A stretch of DNA of 64,000 nucleotides from Cordia subcordata (taxonomy: Eukaryota; Streptophyta; Magnoliopsida; Boraginales; Cordiaceae): assembly GCA_028554755.1 (NCBI GenBank), contig JAPTOF010000016.1, positions 7,911,001-7,975,000 of the forward strand. The letters are read 5' to 3'. This document shows positions 1-11,900 of the stretch, piece by piece (within the stretch, counting starts at the first letter, position 1; every line of letters starts with the position of its first letter). Below the pieces are notes generated by a model. It saw only the letters and a list, made by a program, of their open reading frames with translations. It was not told the DNA's origin and made no database searches. A program made the position numbers and the translations under genes.

Positions 1-246
1 TACTCATAAAGACTACATTGTGAATTATTAATATTTCATGAGTACAATAGAAGAGCCTATTTATAGGCATGATAACTTGGTGAGTAAAACTAGAAGCTAG
101 ACTAGTAAGGTAACGAGATTTCTAAGGAAACTAAAATAATAAGGAAACCAACTTAATTAATTACCTAATCTAAACTATTGCCTAATTTAATACCATAGAA
201 TAAGGAAATAACATTAATAACCAAAATATTTTTCAATTCTCTCTCT

Positions 247-285
247 CAAACTCAAGGTGGTACTAGAGATACGACCTTGAGTTTG
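247..285. repeat. Perfect 12-bp inverted repeat beside the polypurine tract
   Basis: CAAACTCAAGGT at 247-258 is the exact reverse complement of ACCTTGAGTTTG at 274-285, giving a 12-bp stem with a 15-nt loop. It lies in the interior of the short LTR element, immediately next to the polypurine tract. Its function, if any, is unknown. Confidence 0.8.
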
Positions 286-637
286 AAAGGTCTTCAAAAG
301 AAAACTTGATCTCGATGGAAGGAATGGGTCACTGCAGCTCGTCTAACTTGGAACCCACCACGGTCACTACGGCTCGTCTAACCTTAAACAAGAATGGAAT
401 CAGGATTGATTTGGGGGTCGTGTGCACTACTTTGGTGTAATGAACCCCCACGACCATTGGACGGAACTTATATTGAGATAGTAATTGGAAACTGGATTGG
501 ATTTGGATTTGAATTTAACTTGGATTTGGATAGTCGATGACCCATTGGCTAACGCAACCACTTGGTTGAACGTGAGACCCATAGGCTAACATGACTGCTT
601 TTTTTTTTTTTAAGGGGAGAAGGCCACCAGGAGGGTG

Positions 638-649
638 ACTCTGATACCA
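638..649 (-). other. Primer-binding site, tRNA-iMet type
   Basis: The minus strand reads TGGTATCAGAGT directly after the CA end of the LTR. TGGTATCAGAG is the standard plant LTR primer site complementary to the 3' end of initiator tRNA-Met. It contrasts with Copia-1 and Copia-3 in this window, which lack such a site. Confidence 0.85.
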
Positions 650-981
650 TGTGGAAAATATATAAAATATAAAATATGGAGAGAAAATATGAAAGTGTTG
701 AAAATGGTTGGAGCCACCACAAACGATGGTTCTAGAAGTGAAATACTCATAAAGACTATGTTGTGAATTATTGATATTTCATGAATACAATAGAAGAACC
801 TATTTAAACGTATGATAACTTGGCGAACAAGACTAGAAGTTAGACTAATAAAGTAACTAGAATTCCAAGGAAACTAGAATAATAAGGAAACCAACTTGAT
901 TAATTACCTAATCTAAACTATTGCCTAATTTAATACCATAGAATAAGGAAATAACATTAATAACCAAATTATTCTTCAACA

Positions 982-3247
982 TTTTATATATAAATATATA
1001 GAATTTGTATATTTTTTGTTAAAAAATTTTATAAATGTACTTTTTTGTGTATTTTTTATTTTAACTAAACATTCTATATATGTGATATTTTCACATTCAT
1101 ATATACATGATAACTTGAGAATCATCCTATATTTTATTTAATAAATATTTGAAATTAGAGAGAATAATCAAGTTTTGTCTTTTTATTTAGTTATCGATAA
1201 ATATTTAACAATGTAGATTAAATTGATGTCTTTTTAAAAAATATAAGAATTGATTTTGATATTTTGAAATAACTTGAAAGAAAAAAGAGTAAAAAAGAAG
1301 GGGAAAAAAGTGGAGACTTATGACATAATTTTTGTAATTTGTTAGTATTAAAATAATAATTATTTTATAAAATTATTAATTAAGATGAAGTCGACAAAAA
1401 CTGAAACTTGTTGATTTGATACACTTACAATATTCTAATTCACGACATGTGGCACCTCTTAAGACGGCCTCAAAACTGAGGTCTAACTTTTTACTGTTGT
1501 ATAAATAGATTAATCCAAGAAAATACAGTCTTTAATAAGACCCAAGAATTTCCAAATTTTTGCTATAAAATTTTTTTTTCTAATAAAATGTAATTGAACT
1601 GATGTCTATTTAGATTCCCACAAGGAGAGTGGACCTCATGTTTGGTATCTCCCACAGCGAAAGCCTACATGTCCGTGGCAGCCCAAGAAAAAGAGCCCAG
1701 TACCATACACAATCAATATCTAGAGGCAGCCCAAAAAAGCGCCCATTTTAAAACACAATGGAATATGAAGTATACCCCGTTCCAAATAATTGATCAAAAC
1801 CATACCTTCAAAAAATAATATTCAATGCAGTTTTTGATGTTTAGACGAAACAAAGTTTACACTTAATCACATTCATATGAGCACATTCATCACTTGGTGA
1901 CGAGTCGGATACAAATACAAGAGGAGAACATTCATCATTTGGTAACAAGTCGCATTCAAATACACAAGCATAATAGAAATGTTTAATATTTTTAATATTA
2001 TTTGCCTTTTCACGTAAAATATATATTCTCGGTGAACTTTTCAAACCACTGTATCTTGTTGCAGTCGACTATTAATCTAACAATACGTGTTTATAGCGTT
2101 GTCTTGACCATTTCTAGTCACTCATTCAGATAATGTACTGATGCACCCATTTAATAGATAATATATTTTCAAGGCCACAATATTAGTGGTGATACGCAAC
2201 TTGATGGAGAAAGTTGGGCAATTAATACTAAATAGACTTTGACCCAAAAAAAGGGAAAAAAAAGGAGAAAAAATAATACCAAGTCGACAATCTTCGCAAA
2301 ATAGTAGTTGACCATCAAGGAGACAAGGACAGTTTCGCCAACTACAAGCACCGCAAGCAATGCCATTACAATCTATCTCCAGCAGGCGACTGCAGCAAAT
2401 TGCTATGGGCTGTGTGGTTTTTTAAAAGTGTATCAAATTTTTCTTTATATTAGAACTCTCTTCGATTTTTTACCTTCTTCCATCTTATCATCGGCAATTT
2501 ATTTATGGTTCTAAACTCAACAATGACAACTATACACAAGAATTGTGCTCGTTGCAGGCTCAATCTAACATCTTATGGCACAAGCTGACAATAACCATCC
2601 ACCACCAGTGTCTGTATTGTTGAAGGCATCCCTCACTTTCAAGAGGAATTGTGGCTAGTCACTGAAAATAAACACACGGTTCCTTCCATTTAAAAAATCA
2701 TTATTTTTTATATATCGTTAACTAAAATAACAAATCAAGTTTGGTCTTATCGCAATTCGGTGTACTTTTAGAGGACTACAAGGGGTGTGTTTTTATTTTC
2801 AAAATTTTGAATTGAGTAAGTCAAAGCATTCAAAGTATATAATAATCGAAGGATGTAACTTGTCCGGAGAAAAAATTCCATCATAGGCAAGTCATGGAGG
2901 ATTTTTTTTTTTTTTTTAAAATACCCTTCTTTTTCATTTGCCTATAAAAAAATACCTTAGTTTCGAAAATGATTTCAAATCTACCCTTTTAGGTTTTTCA
3001 ATCAATGAAACGATGATTCAAACAACATTTGGTGTTTTGAATGCCGAAATTTAAGTTTTATTTTGAATTTTAAATTTCTGCAACAAAAGTACCTTGAAAG
3101 CCGAATTCAATTTTTCAAATGCCAAAAACAGTATTTGAAATACCGTTTCCTACAACAGCTTTACACCTTGGACAAGAGGAGCGAATGGCCTTGAGCAAAA
3201 AAAAAAAGAAGAAAAGGTCATTAATGATGCAGTTGGGGCAAGAGGAC
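982..3247. other. Non-coding AT-rich DNA
   Basis: I see no convincing gene here. Open frames on both strands are short, unspliced and low-complexity. Around 2900-3150 there are homopolymer T runs and phrases such as GTATTTGAAATACCG that recur near 3753, flanking the retrocopy. This suggests the retrocopy landed inside an older repeat. Confidence 0.5.
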
Positions 3248-3733
3248 AAGCAAGTGGAAATCTTTTCTCACACACAAAAACACAAACACTTGGTGTAAGT
3301 TTTTCACACACAAATTTGGGAGATGAAGCATGCAGGGAAAGGTTCGAAATAGTCAATGGGGAAACCTAGACAAGAGGTTAAGAAAGATAGGAGATCGAGG
3401 ACTGGGATGAGTGGGTCGTCGAAGAGAGGCGGCCATGGCGGAAAGTTTACATTGTCTGGCAATGGCTACTCGAGTGCTGAGATGGGTTGGGTCGTGAAGG
3501 AAGCCATTGATGCAAATGATCCCAACTTTAAAGAGCCTGAAGAGAATATTATGCTCAACAACAATGATTGAAAAATCATCTTGTGATTTTTTTCTAGCAT
3601 TGTTGTCTTCTATTTGTTTTTTATTTGATTCGAGATGTAAATATGATTTAAAGGATGGTGTTTTCTAACTCTATTTATCAATAAGATGACTTGGGTGTTT
3701 TCATTTTGCCTTGGAAAAAAAAGCAAGTGGAAA
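3248..3733 (+). other. Processed retrocopy (L1-mediated) with target-site duplication
   Basis: The 13-nt sequence AAGCAAGTGGAAA occurs at 3248-3260 and again at 3721-3733. The second copy follows directly on a run of eight A residues (3715-3722, sharing two A with the repeat). Between them lie a 5' leader, an intact intronless ORF (3356-3571) and a 3' UTR-like segment that runs into the A tract. An A-tail plus flanking duplication starting with A residues is the hallmark of target-primed reverse transcription of an mRNA by a LINE. The parent gene is not in this window. Confidence 0.75.
3356..3571 (+). CDS. Small basic protein with a HABP4/SERBP1-like GGHGGK motif
   Basis: The ORF encodes 71 aa with no intron. 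The N-terminal half is strongly basic (KKDRRSR at about 9-15). It is followed by a glycine-rich motif KRGGHGGKFT (residues 23-32) and an acidic C-terminal half containing DANDPNF and EEN. The Gly-His-Gly-Gly-Lys-Phe-Thr signature resembles the motif of hyaluronan/mRNA-binding (HABP4/SERBP1-like) proteins and of small plant proteins annotated after them; I infer that relation from memory of the family. The ORF sits inside a retrocopy bounded by a 13-bp duplication, so it may be an expressed retrogene or a young processed pseudogene that is still open. The start is the first ATG of the frame, after a leader of about 95 nt. Confidence 0.55.
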   Translation: MGKPRQEVKKDRRSRTGMSGSSKRGGHGGKFTLSGNGYSSAEMGWVVKEAIDANDPNFKEPEENIMLNNND

Positions 3734-4235
3734 ACAGTATTTTATTCATTTTGGTATTTGAAATACCGAAACCGTATTTCAAACATCGAAAATGGTAGTT
3801 TTGAAAATATTTTTTAAATTAGGGTATTTTTATAAAAATTTGAAAAAAAGGATAGAAATTAAAAAAAAATCTAGTATAGCAAGCATGTTAACTATTACTT
3901 GTGTGAAAATTTAGAGCGCTCAATGTAGAAAACTATATCCTCAAAAAGTTGACTTATATTTTATGTTTTTTAAGGTTATCTTTGTTACCCTTATCTCAAG
4001 TCAATGCTGATTTTATTCTTCAGATATGTGATCATATGATAGTACTTTTTTTTTTTTTTTTCTCGTGATTGGAGGCCATTTAAGGTGTAAAACCTCTCCA
4101 CAATAGTGGATGCCAAGTGATTGATAATTTTTTTTTTGGTATTTATATGTATATGTCATCAATCTGACAAACCGCACACCCAAACCCACTGCAAATTATA
4201 TTATATACTTGTAGTAGCACAAAGCATGGTGTTCC

Positions 4236-4530
4236 AAATTATTTGTTTAGTATTTATAATCTGTTTGTTCAGTAAGATCCATAGAAATATCTCTACATGA
4301 AAACAACCACAGATATTTGTTCAAAATAAAAAAATTATTTGTTCAATATTCATAAGGTGTTTGTACAGTAAAATCCACAGATTATCATAATATTTATTGA
4401 CAAGTGTAAAATTAACAAATATCTATACATGAAAATAACCACAGATGTTTGTTCAGAATAAAAAATTTATTTGTTCAGTATTCTTAAATTGTTTGTTCAA
4501 TAAAATTCACAGATCATTTTTGTACAATAC
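4236..4530. repeat. Diverged tandem repeat (TTTGTTCAGTATT phrases)
   Basis: A phrase of about 44 bp (ATTTGTTCARTATTCATAA followed by a TGTTTGTTCAGTAAAATCCACAG-like half) recurs near 4241, 4337 and 4470. A second phrase, AAATATCTCTACATGAAAA followed by ACCACAGATATTTG, recurs at about 4287 and 4419, giving a spacing near 133 bp. The copies are imperfect. No ORF spans them. Confidence 0.6.
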
Positions 4531-4625
4531 TGATAAGTTGTTAGTTTGTACATTCATAGCTGTAAGTGCATGTTGCACTGTGCACTTGTGGGTTCACGAT
4601 AAAAGTCCCCGAAACCCACAAATAT

Positions 4626-4866
4626 TGAGTAAATATTATATTACCCCCTTGGACTTAGGCATAAGTGCGTATTATCTCCTTATACTTTCAAAACTACTAA
4701 TCATCCTCTTGACCTTTCAAAGGTATGCTCATTACCCTCTTGCCGTTAGATTTTCATTTGATTTCACGGAGATTGTAAGACACACGCTTTTGTTAAGAGT
4801 GTAATTTTATAATTAATCAAAAAAAATGATGTTAGACCAAAATAACCTCACCTCTTTCTTTCATAC

Positions 4867-4902
<36 letters not shown>

Positions 4903-5978
4903 CATAAGCTTATGTTCATCTGAAAAGTTTGAGAATATTTTATGCAATTGAACTTTTTCCTTTTCTTTTCTTGTTACTCGTGGATTTGAAATCAAAAACT
5001 GATTATAGAAAAACCCTTCTTGGCTTGCACGAAGCATTGAGATATTCACACCTATACCAATGGCACCTCTCATTGCGAACTTCCACCTTTTTCCGGAGTC
5101 GTTTTCGACCACCTCACATCGCGTCATTACTATCAAAATTTTCCTTTCTTCTTTGATGTTCTTATGATACCTTTCATAGTAAATTTGGTTGCTCCAAAAG
5201 GAATCCACCATTAACCCCTAAAGTTGTTGCTTCAAGCATTTTCCGGCAACTTCCTTGTAACAATATGCAAGAAGAAAGCTACCATTTTGCTCCTTTCTCC
5301 ATTACGAATCAAATAACATGTTTCTATCATGATTTTGGGCTTTCAATGGAAAACTACCATGAAAACTCAAACAGATGTAAATAAAATTAATTCAAACAAC
5401 CTCTTAATCTTTAAAAATCGAAATTAGAATTGAATTGAACTATTCATGCCTGTGTTAAATCCAGTTTGCATATGGCCTGTCACCACTAACTGTGCAACAC
5501 ATAGCATACAAGCTCCTCCAACAATAAAAAAAAAATGGTTCAAAGCAACACCAAAGCTACAGTCAACATTCAAAAAAATTCACCCATTCTTGGCACTTGG
5601 CTTGGCAAGCTTTTTTACAAAACTCCACAATGCACCCAAACTAATTCACCTGAGACATAAAGAGGACTCTAGTGAGGAGCTTGATTATCTTCTCTCGATT
5701 TGGGATTTCGATCGAGTTAGGGATTTGGGGGTGTTTGGGATTTCAATCGATTTGGTAAAGGTAAAAATTGGGGTAGTGAAAAATTGGGGCAAAATATATA
5801 TTTGTACGAGGGCACAAAAGTCATTTTAAGATTTTCGTTAATTTTTTTAATGGCGTTACCAAAATGGTGCCGTTGAGCTTACTTTTAATAAGTAGAAGGG
5901 GTGATCAGGTAATTTTGCAAGTTTAAAAGGGCGTTATGGACTTATGCTTAAATCCAGGGGGATAATATACTATTTCCT
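4626..5978. mobile_element. Mutator-like (MULE) non-autonomous element with long TIRs
   Basis: The left end GAGTAAATATTATATTACCC and the reverse complement of the right end, GGAAATAGTATATTATCCCC, match and continue through GGAYTTARGCATAAGT. Weaker similarity extends for about 150 bp into the element, in phrases such as CTTTCAAAACTACTAATCAT and CTTGCAAAATTACCTGATCA. The flanks carry a direct repeat CCACAAATAT (4616-4625 and 5979-5988), consistent with the 9-11 bp target duplications of Mutator elements. The interior has only modest open frames (4861-5211 minus, 5446-5829 plus). I do not recognise either, and neither looks like a MURA transposase. It could be a Pack-MULE that carries host fragments, but I cannot identify a donor. 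A (CATA)n(TA)n microsatellite lies at about 4862-4902. Confidence 0.75.
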
Positions 5979-8920
5979 CCACAAATATCACTAATCAACT
6001 TAAGGATTAAGTCTTGAACTAGGGGTGAGCATTAGGTATAACTGAATAGTCGAATCGGATCAAATCAAAATACATATTTTGATTCGCTTTTGGTTATTTA
6101 AAATAGTAATTCGGTTTTAGGTTCTATTTTGGCTATTTCTCTAAACAAAAAGTTAACAACCAAGTAGTTATATATTTCATTTTGGAGATTTTTAATTATT
6201 GGATGAATTCACAAATTTGAAAAAGGTTAGTCTTTTTTAATTATACGTGATTTTTCATTTTAGTTATGATAAATTATGTATACTTATGTTTAATTATTTA
6301 AATATTAATTATATTTACAAATCTAAAATCAGTTTGGTTTTTAGTTAATGTATATTCTTTTTGAAAATCAATTATTTTGGTTAATAAATGAAATTGAACT
6401 AAAACAATTTGGTTAGATAATGATTTTCTACATAATTTGATTTGATTTTGTTTTTAATTTTTAAAATTCAAAACTCATTATTAATAATTTCAATTATAGT
6501 CGAATGTTTACTCTTACTTTGGACATAGAAAAAAAAAAAAAGAAATACCAAGATTCTTTTTTTTTTTTTCTTCACTAGCATTATTTAGGATCAACGTGTT
6601 GGTTTCTTTTTTGGATTGCGTGACTCCGTTTGGACTATATAGTGAAAGTAAAACTTTCGTCCAACTCAAATTTAAAATATGTAGTAAAGCAACATCGACT
6701 TTGAGCGCAATTGGCGAAGGGCCTGTTTGGATTATTTTTTTTAGGAAAAAATCTTTTTTTTTCAAAAAATTACATTAAATTTATAATAATTATTTAATTT
6801 AGCTTATAAAAAAGTTAAAATTCTGAAAAAAGCTCATATACAGTGTTTTTTAGAAGCCAAAATTTTTAACTTCTAAAAAAAAGTTGTTTTTCAGAAACTA
6901 TTAAAAAAACGCTTTTGAGAAAAACCAATCCAAACAGGTCCTAAGCTTATTTTTAAGTGCTTATAAACATTTTGTGTTCTCACAAAAAGTTACTTATAAG
7001 TAAGTTAAAAATAAGTAAATATGTGTTTAAATAATATATACTTATAAGCTATTAACAGATTTGGAAAATAAGTGCTTATAAGTAATAGTAATTATAATAA
7101 TTGGAAAAGATATGTCATTAATTATAAATTGTCAAAAAATAATTTTTTTTAAGAATAATATTAATTTTTTATTACTTTAATCAAATTACTTATAAACTAT
7201 CAAAAAATAAATTATTAATTGGAGCCTTTCTAATTGCACGTACATGTTACGCACGCTCTTCTCTCTCTGTCTCTCTCTTTTTTTTGCGACGTTACCCACA
7301 CTCTTCTTCTTTTTTTTGGGTGAAATAATACACACTGTACTTTAACGGAAGAAAAGATAAATCTTGTCAGGCGTTTAGCTTCATCTCACAAAAACAAAAC
7401 ACAGCTCAGCAGATTTCACTTTCTCTTGCTTTTGTCAATGCGCCTTTGCCTTTTTCAGCTGCCAAAAAAAAGCCCTGACAACTGGAACGAGATCGTACCA
7501 GCCACATTCTCCAATCAAACCACCTCCATCCACTATTTCTTCCCTATTTTCCAATAATAAAAGAGTAAAATGTTAAACTATAAAAATCTTCTACAATTTA
7601 CTCAGATTACAAGATAGGGTAAAAATACATGCTATAGTTTGTCTCCTTTGGTGGTTATCCCTTTGTATTTTAAACTTTACTACATTATCGTTTGAAGAAA
7701 AAAAAAATTACTACATTATCCTGTTTTTCAAAAAGATTGGCACATAATATCTTGATCTTTTAATTTAAATTAATTCATTGTGCATTATAAATATCGTTTT
7801 TTGCATTTATGAGAATTAAAATGTGTAATATGTTATATATTTTTGCAAATATATCCTTATTTTTGTCGATTAGATAATAACATAAACAAAAAGTAATTGT
7901 ACGACTTTTAAAGTGTAAGTTCAGTAAGCTTTGAAAAAATATAAGTAATTAACTAACTAGACAAATCACATAAAATAATCAGTTAATTAGATAAATTACA
8001 AGGGATTAATGTACCACATTTTAAAAAATATAAAGAGTAATGTGATAAATTTTAAAACAAAAAAATAATTAACTAATTACACCAACCATAAAAGAATAAC
8101 ATACATTTTATCCTTATAAGATAAAATACATATTTTGAGGCGTATTCAAATTAATATATATACCATACCACCACTAAGTCACCCTTTCACTTATCGACAT
8201 ATCTTTATTTAATGAAACACGCACAGTTGACTTAGTCCACTATATCAAGACAACAAATATGACAATTACAATTTTTCAATAATCTACAAAAGCCTTTTTA
8301 TGATTCATAGAAAAATATGATCTATTATTTTGTCCCATGAAAAAAGAAAAAATTTCTTTTTGCCTTTACCTAAGGAAAAATATAATATTTATCTACAGAA
8401 AAAGAAAACCTTGTCGGAAAATCGTATCTATGATCTAACATCGTCAGATTCTCTTCTTCCCTCCAAATCCAAACGTCCCGCTTTTCTCGGGAACTCCAAA
8501 AAAATATTTAACCCCCCATCGCTTTCACTCTCTCTTTTTTAACCAAAAAACCAAACAATGAAAAACACACAGATTTGGTTTAGTTTTAGTTCTACTGTGG
8601 TTTTTTTTGTCACTTTGGAACATTTGGTTTTAAGCAAAAGTCAAAAATTTCTCGTCTTTTTTCATCTATTTAGTACCAAACATGCCAAACAATTTTAAAA
8701 CCACCTTATAGTATTTAGCAGCTCGCGCGCACACGAGTGTTTCATTAAATTTTACTGTTTTGTTAAATTTTAGAGGTTTAATTGTGTATTTTGTGAAGAA
8801 AAAAATTTGGGTTTGACTTTTCCTTTTTTTTTTTTTTGGGGTTAGCAATTGAGGGTTGTTTTAATTTTTTTTCTTTTTTTCTATTGGGTTTGGTGGAGTT
8901 TTTAAGGTTTTAAAAAATAG
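5979..8920. other. AT-rich intergenic DNA upstream of EDR4, with MITE remnants
   Basis: No gene is supported. About 6015-6520 resembles a hAT-type MITE: AGGGGTGAGCATTAGG at the left is loosely mirrored by GTAAGAGTAAACATTCG on the opposite strand at the right, but no clean target duplication is visible. A better supported MITE is at 6719-6941. Downstream of it, 6945-7215 is rich in CTTATAAG phrases. The last 1.5 kb should hold the EDR4 promoter and 5' UTR, but I could not place a convincing TATA box. Confidence 0.45.
6719..6941. mobile_element. PIF/Harbinger-like MITE
   Basis: The ends are GGGCCTGTTTGGATT at the left and, on the opposite strand at the right, GGACCTGTTTGGATTGG. The flanking trinucleotides are GAA on the left and TAA on the right, so a 3-bp TAA duplication may have mutated on one side. 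The interior is AT-rich and non-coding. The end sequence closely resembles that of the 48307-48538 element. Confidence 0.6.
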
Positions 8921-11900
8921 ATGGAGGAAGCTTCAAAAGTTCGGTTAGTTCGTTGCCCCAAGTGTGGAAATCTTCTTCCTGAACTACCAAATTTCTCTGT
9001 TTATCGGTGTGGTGGTTGTGGTGCTGTTCTTCGAGGTAACTCTCCTTTCAATTTTACACACATATATGTATATGTGTATATATGTATATGTGTGTGTGTG
9101 TGTGTGTTTAGACATTTTTTGTGTTGTTTCTGTAGTTAAATGGGTGCAAGAAATCACAGTTATATGTATTTTCTGATCAAATTTTGAAAGGAATTGTATG
9201 AATGTGTGTTTCTGCTTTAAGGATTTGTGTCTTTAAGTCCGTTTAAGCTGTTCAGTTTGGATTATGTGGGGCCGATTTCGAAAGATCTGGCGCTTATGCT
9301 TCGTTTGTTGTATGCTTATCTAAAATCTTAAATTTGAAAAGCATATAAAAGGCTTATAAGGTTATATGTTTTCTGGATTTAAGATTCAGATAAGTATAAA
9401 ACAAACACAGTATTAGTGTAGTTTTCAACCATTTGATAAATGATATTTTCATGGGGAAGCTCAATCCCAAAGAATTTTGCATGCGGGGGTGTTAAAATGG
9501 TAAATAAATGAATTGAGTGCTCATTAACAACTTAAATTTAGATTAAGTGATTAATCTACAGCTTTTTTTTGAGGACATATGGAGGTCGAATTTATGGTTA
9601 TTTTGATGATACAGCAAAAAACAAGGGCACCTCGGAAGAAGGGTTGTCTGAGGTATCTGATGATGAGAAGGGTATAGGGGTTTATAAAGGAGAAGCTGTT
9701 ACTATGAATTCAGGAAATGCTTCTGAGACTGAGAGGCAAAATAATGGGATTGAATTGGGTATAACAAAAGAGAGAGATCAGAGTGAAAGGGTGGTTTCTG
9801 ATGGCAGTTCCACGTCAAGAACTGAGAAGAGGGAAATTTTGGTTGATAGTGATTGGTCAAGACAGGGAGGAGAGAAAATTGATCCAGTAATTGATCAAAG
9901 GAGAAGAGTTATTTTTCATGATGACGAGGAATATAAGCAAAATTTGAAGGGTCGAATTGATGATTCTGTCAGAGGAAATGACTGCGACTTGGATATGGGC
10001 ATGAATAGGGCTAAGTATATTAATTCCAACACTAGGGACGAGCCTGAAGAGACAAGGCGTCCTGTGAGGCCATTGAGATCGAGATCAAGATCGGTTGTTG
10101 AAGATTGGAGTATGGAAAGGACTGGGGAAGTGGTACCCCAAGGAAGCGATGGAGGTGCTCTGCGATCTGGGAGTTTTGCCAAATTTTCCTATCCTGATGA
10201 AGGGCCTTCTAACTATGATAGGGGTTCTTATGACAGATATGGTGGACAGACGAGATATCGTGAAAGCACGGAAGGGCTTGTTAGGGTTTCAAATTTGGAG
10301 AATGACCGAGCTGAGCTGCTCAAGAAGCTCGATGACTTGAAGCATCAGCTCAGCAATTCCAGCGACGTGGCAGAGAAGCCTAAGGAAAGAGTTGCTGCTG
10401 CAAGGAGACCTCCGACTCCACCTGATCCTTATGCCAGATGTGATGCATATATGCAGGAAGGCTTCTTCTATGGTGTGGACAAGCAGCCCCTTCCTCCAGA
10501 TAAACATATTTCAGGGCATCCGTATTTCACTCATACTTATGGCTATATTCCAATGGAACCAGTTGATCTAGCTTTGCGTGATTCTTATCCTCCGAGGAAC
10601 TTCATGAATGAACGTCCAGGTTACAATGATAACTATTATCCACAAATGTCTAGGAGGCCTCCCCACGAACCACCACTTCAATATTCACGGCAAACACATC
10701 AGCAGCATTTCCCTGGTCACTATGTAAATTACAATCCGGATCCTTTTATATCCCGCACGCCTGGAACCTTTTTCCACCAGCCTGCATGCTCTTGCTCGTA
10801 CTGTTTGAACAAGAACTGGCAAGTCCCTGCTAAAATCCAACGCCCTGGTTTTAACAATTTGAGTTCTAGACATGGTCCTTTTAGTGCAGTTCCATATCAT
10901 CATTTGAACACAGTTAGAGTAGGACAGAAGGGTTATGGCTCAGATGGTTCCCAACCCCATTTTGTTGCACATGATAGATGGTCTTTGACAAGAACTCCCA
11001 GTGACCTGGATTCTGATAATGGTGGTTTTACTCATTATCGACCAAGAGAGGTGATGAAAGCTAAAGGACAGGCAGGTTTCTGTCATCCAGTTGCTGGAGG
11101 TGCCCCTTTTATAGCATGCTGTCAATGCTATGAGTTGCTGAAAATTCCAAAGAAACTTCAGTTAGCCGGGAAAGATCAAAGAAAAGTGAGATGCGGAGCT
11201 TGTTCCTCCACATTCTTGTTTGAATCTGGCCCCAATGGAATTGTCATAGCAGTTTCAGAACAAACTGAGCACGCTTCTGAAGAAGTTTCTGATTTTCCTG
11301 AGATTGCAAAGGAAAACCTACAAAATTATCAAGATTGGATAAATACTGAAGCCATGAATCCCAGTTCTAGTGATCATGATAATTCTAGTAAAATTCAGTT
11401 GACAAATACTGAGCCTAATTTGTATGATGAAGAACGGAGGTCGAACTCTAGTGAACTGGAGAAAAGACATTATCCTCGATTTTCTTCATCCAGTTTTTCT
11501 GGGGATGAGCAGAGCCCTAATAGTGTCATTGTTAGAGATGATGTTTCTCATTCTGCTTTGCCAGTAAAGGATGATGTCTCTTCGCCCCTTCCCGGCTCAC
11601 CTCACCGAGGACATCCTGATAAGTATCCATATAACGATGTCATGGACAAATACAGCAAGGGCTACAATATTGAACATACTGATGAAGAGAAGGGCGTTGT
11701 TGAGAAGACCACGACCAGGCAGAGTTCTATAAAAGATGCTCCAATAGCAACTGAGATGGATATATCGGTCAATGAATTTTCAAATAGTGGTGTATCGCAG
11801 GACTCAACGGAAGTGAGCAAAGAGGGAGGATCAAGGATCAACAAGTTTGCAGGTCTCATAAAAAGGAGCTTAAAAGACTTCTCAAGATCCAGCCATAGTA

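Larger units (their letters stand above)
1..981 (-). mobile_element. Short non-autonomous LTR retroelement (TRIM/SMART-like), cut by the window edge
   Basis: Two direct copies of one sequence flank about 400 bp of non-coding DNA. The complete LTR is 650-981. The other copy, 1-236, lacks about 94 bp because it runs off the window start. On the minus strand the complete LTR begins TGTTGAAG and ends TTCCACA, so it has TG...CA ends. A primer-binding site TGGTATCAGAGT follows it directly (638-649), and a purine tract (about 237-246, GAGAGAGAA on the minus strand) precedes the other LTR. These landmarks fix the orientation as minus. The interior has no ORF of note, so the element must have used proteins supplied in trans. 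Target duplications cannot be checked because one end lies outside the window. LTRs of about 332 bp with an interior of about 400 bp fit small non-autonomous elements better than a full copia. Confidence 0.85.

Noticed and set aside
4445..5211. ORFs of 119, 116 and 75 codons as genes
   Set aside because: They cross tandem repeats, a TIR and a TA microsatellite, and their translations end in low-complexity IYIYIY.
9569..9614. ATG at the start of the long 813-codon frame as the EDR4 start
   Set aside because: It lies inside intron 1. Joining 9035 to 9615 restores the family's AVLRA-K sequence in frame, and the true start is 8921.
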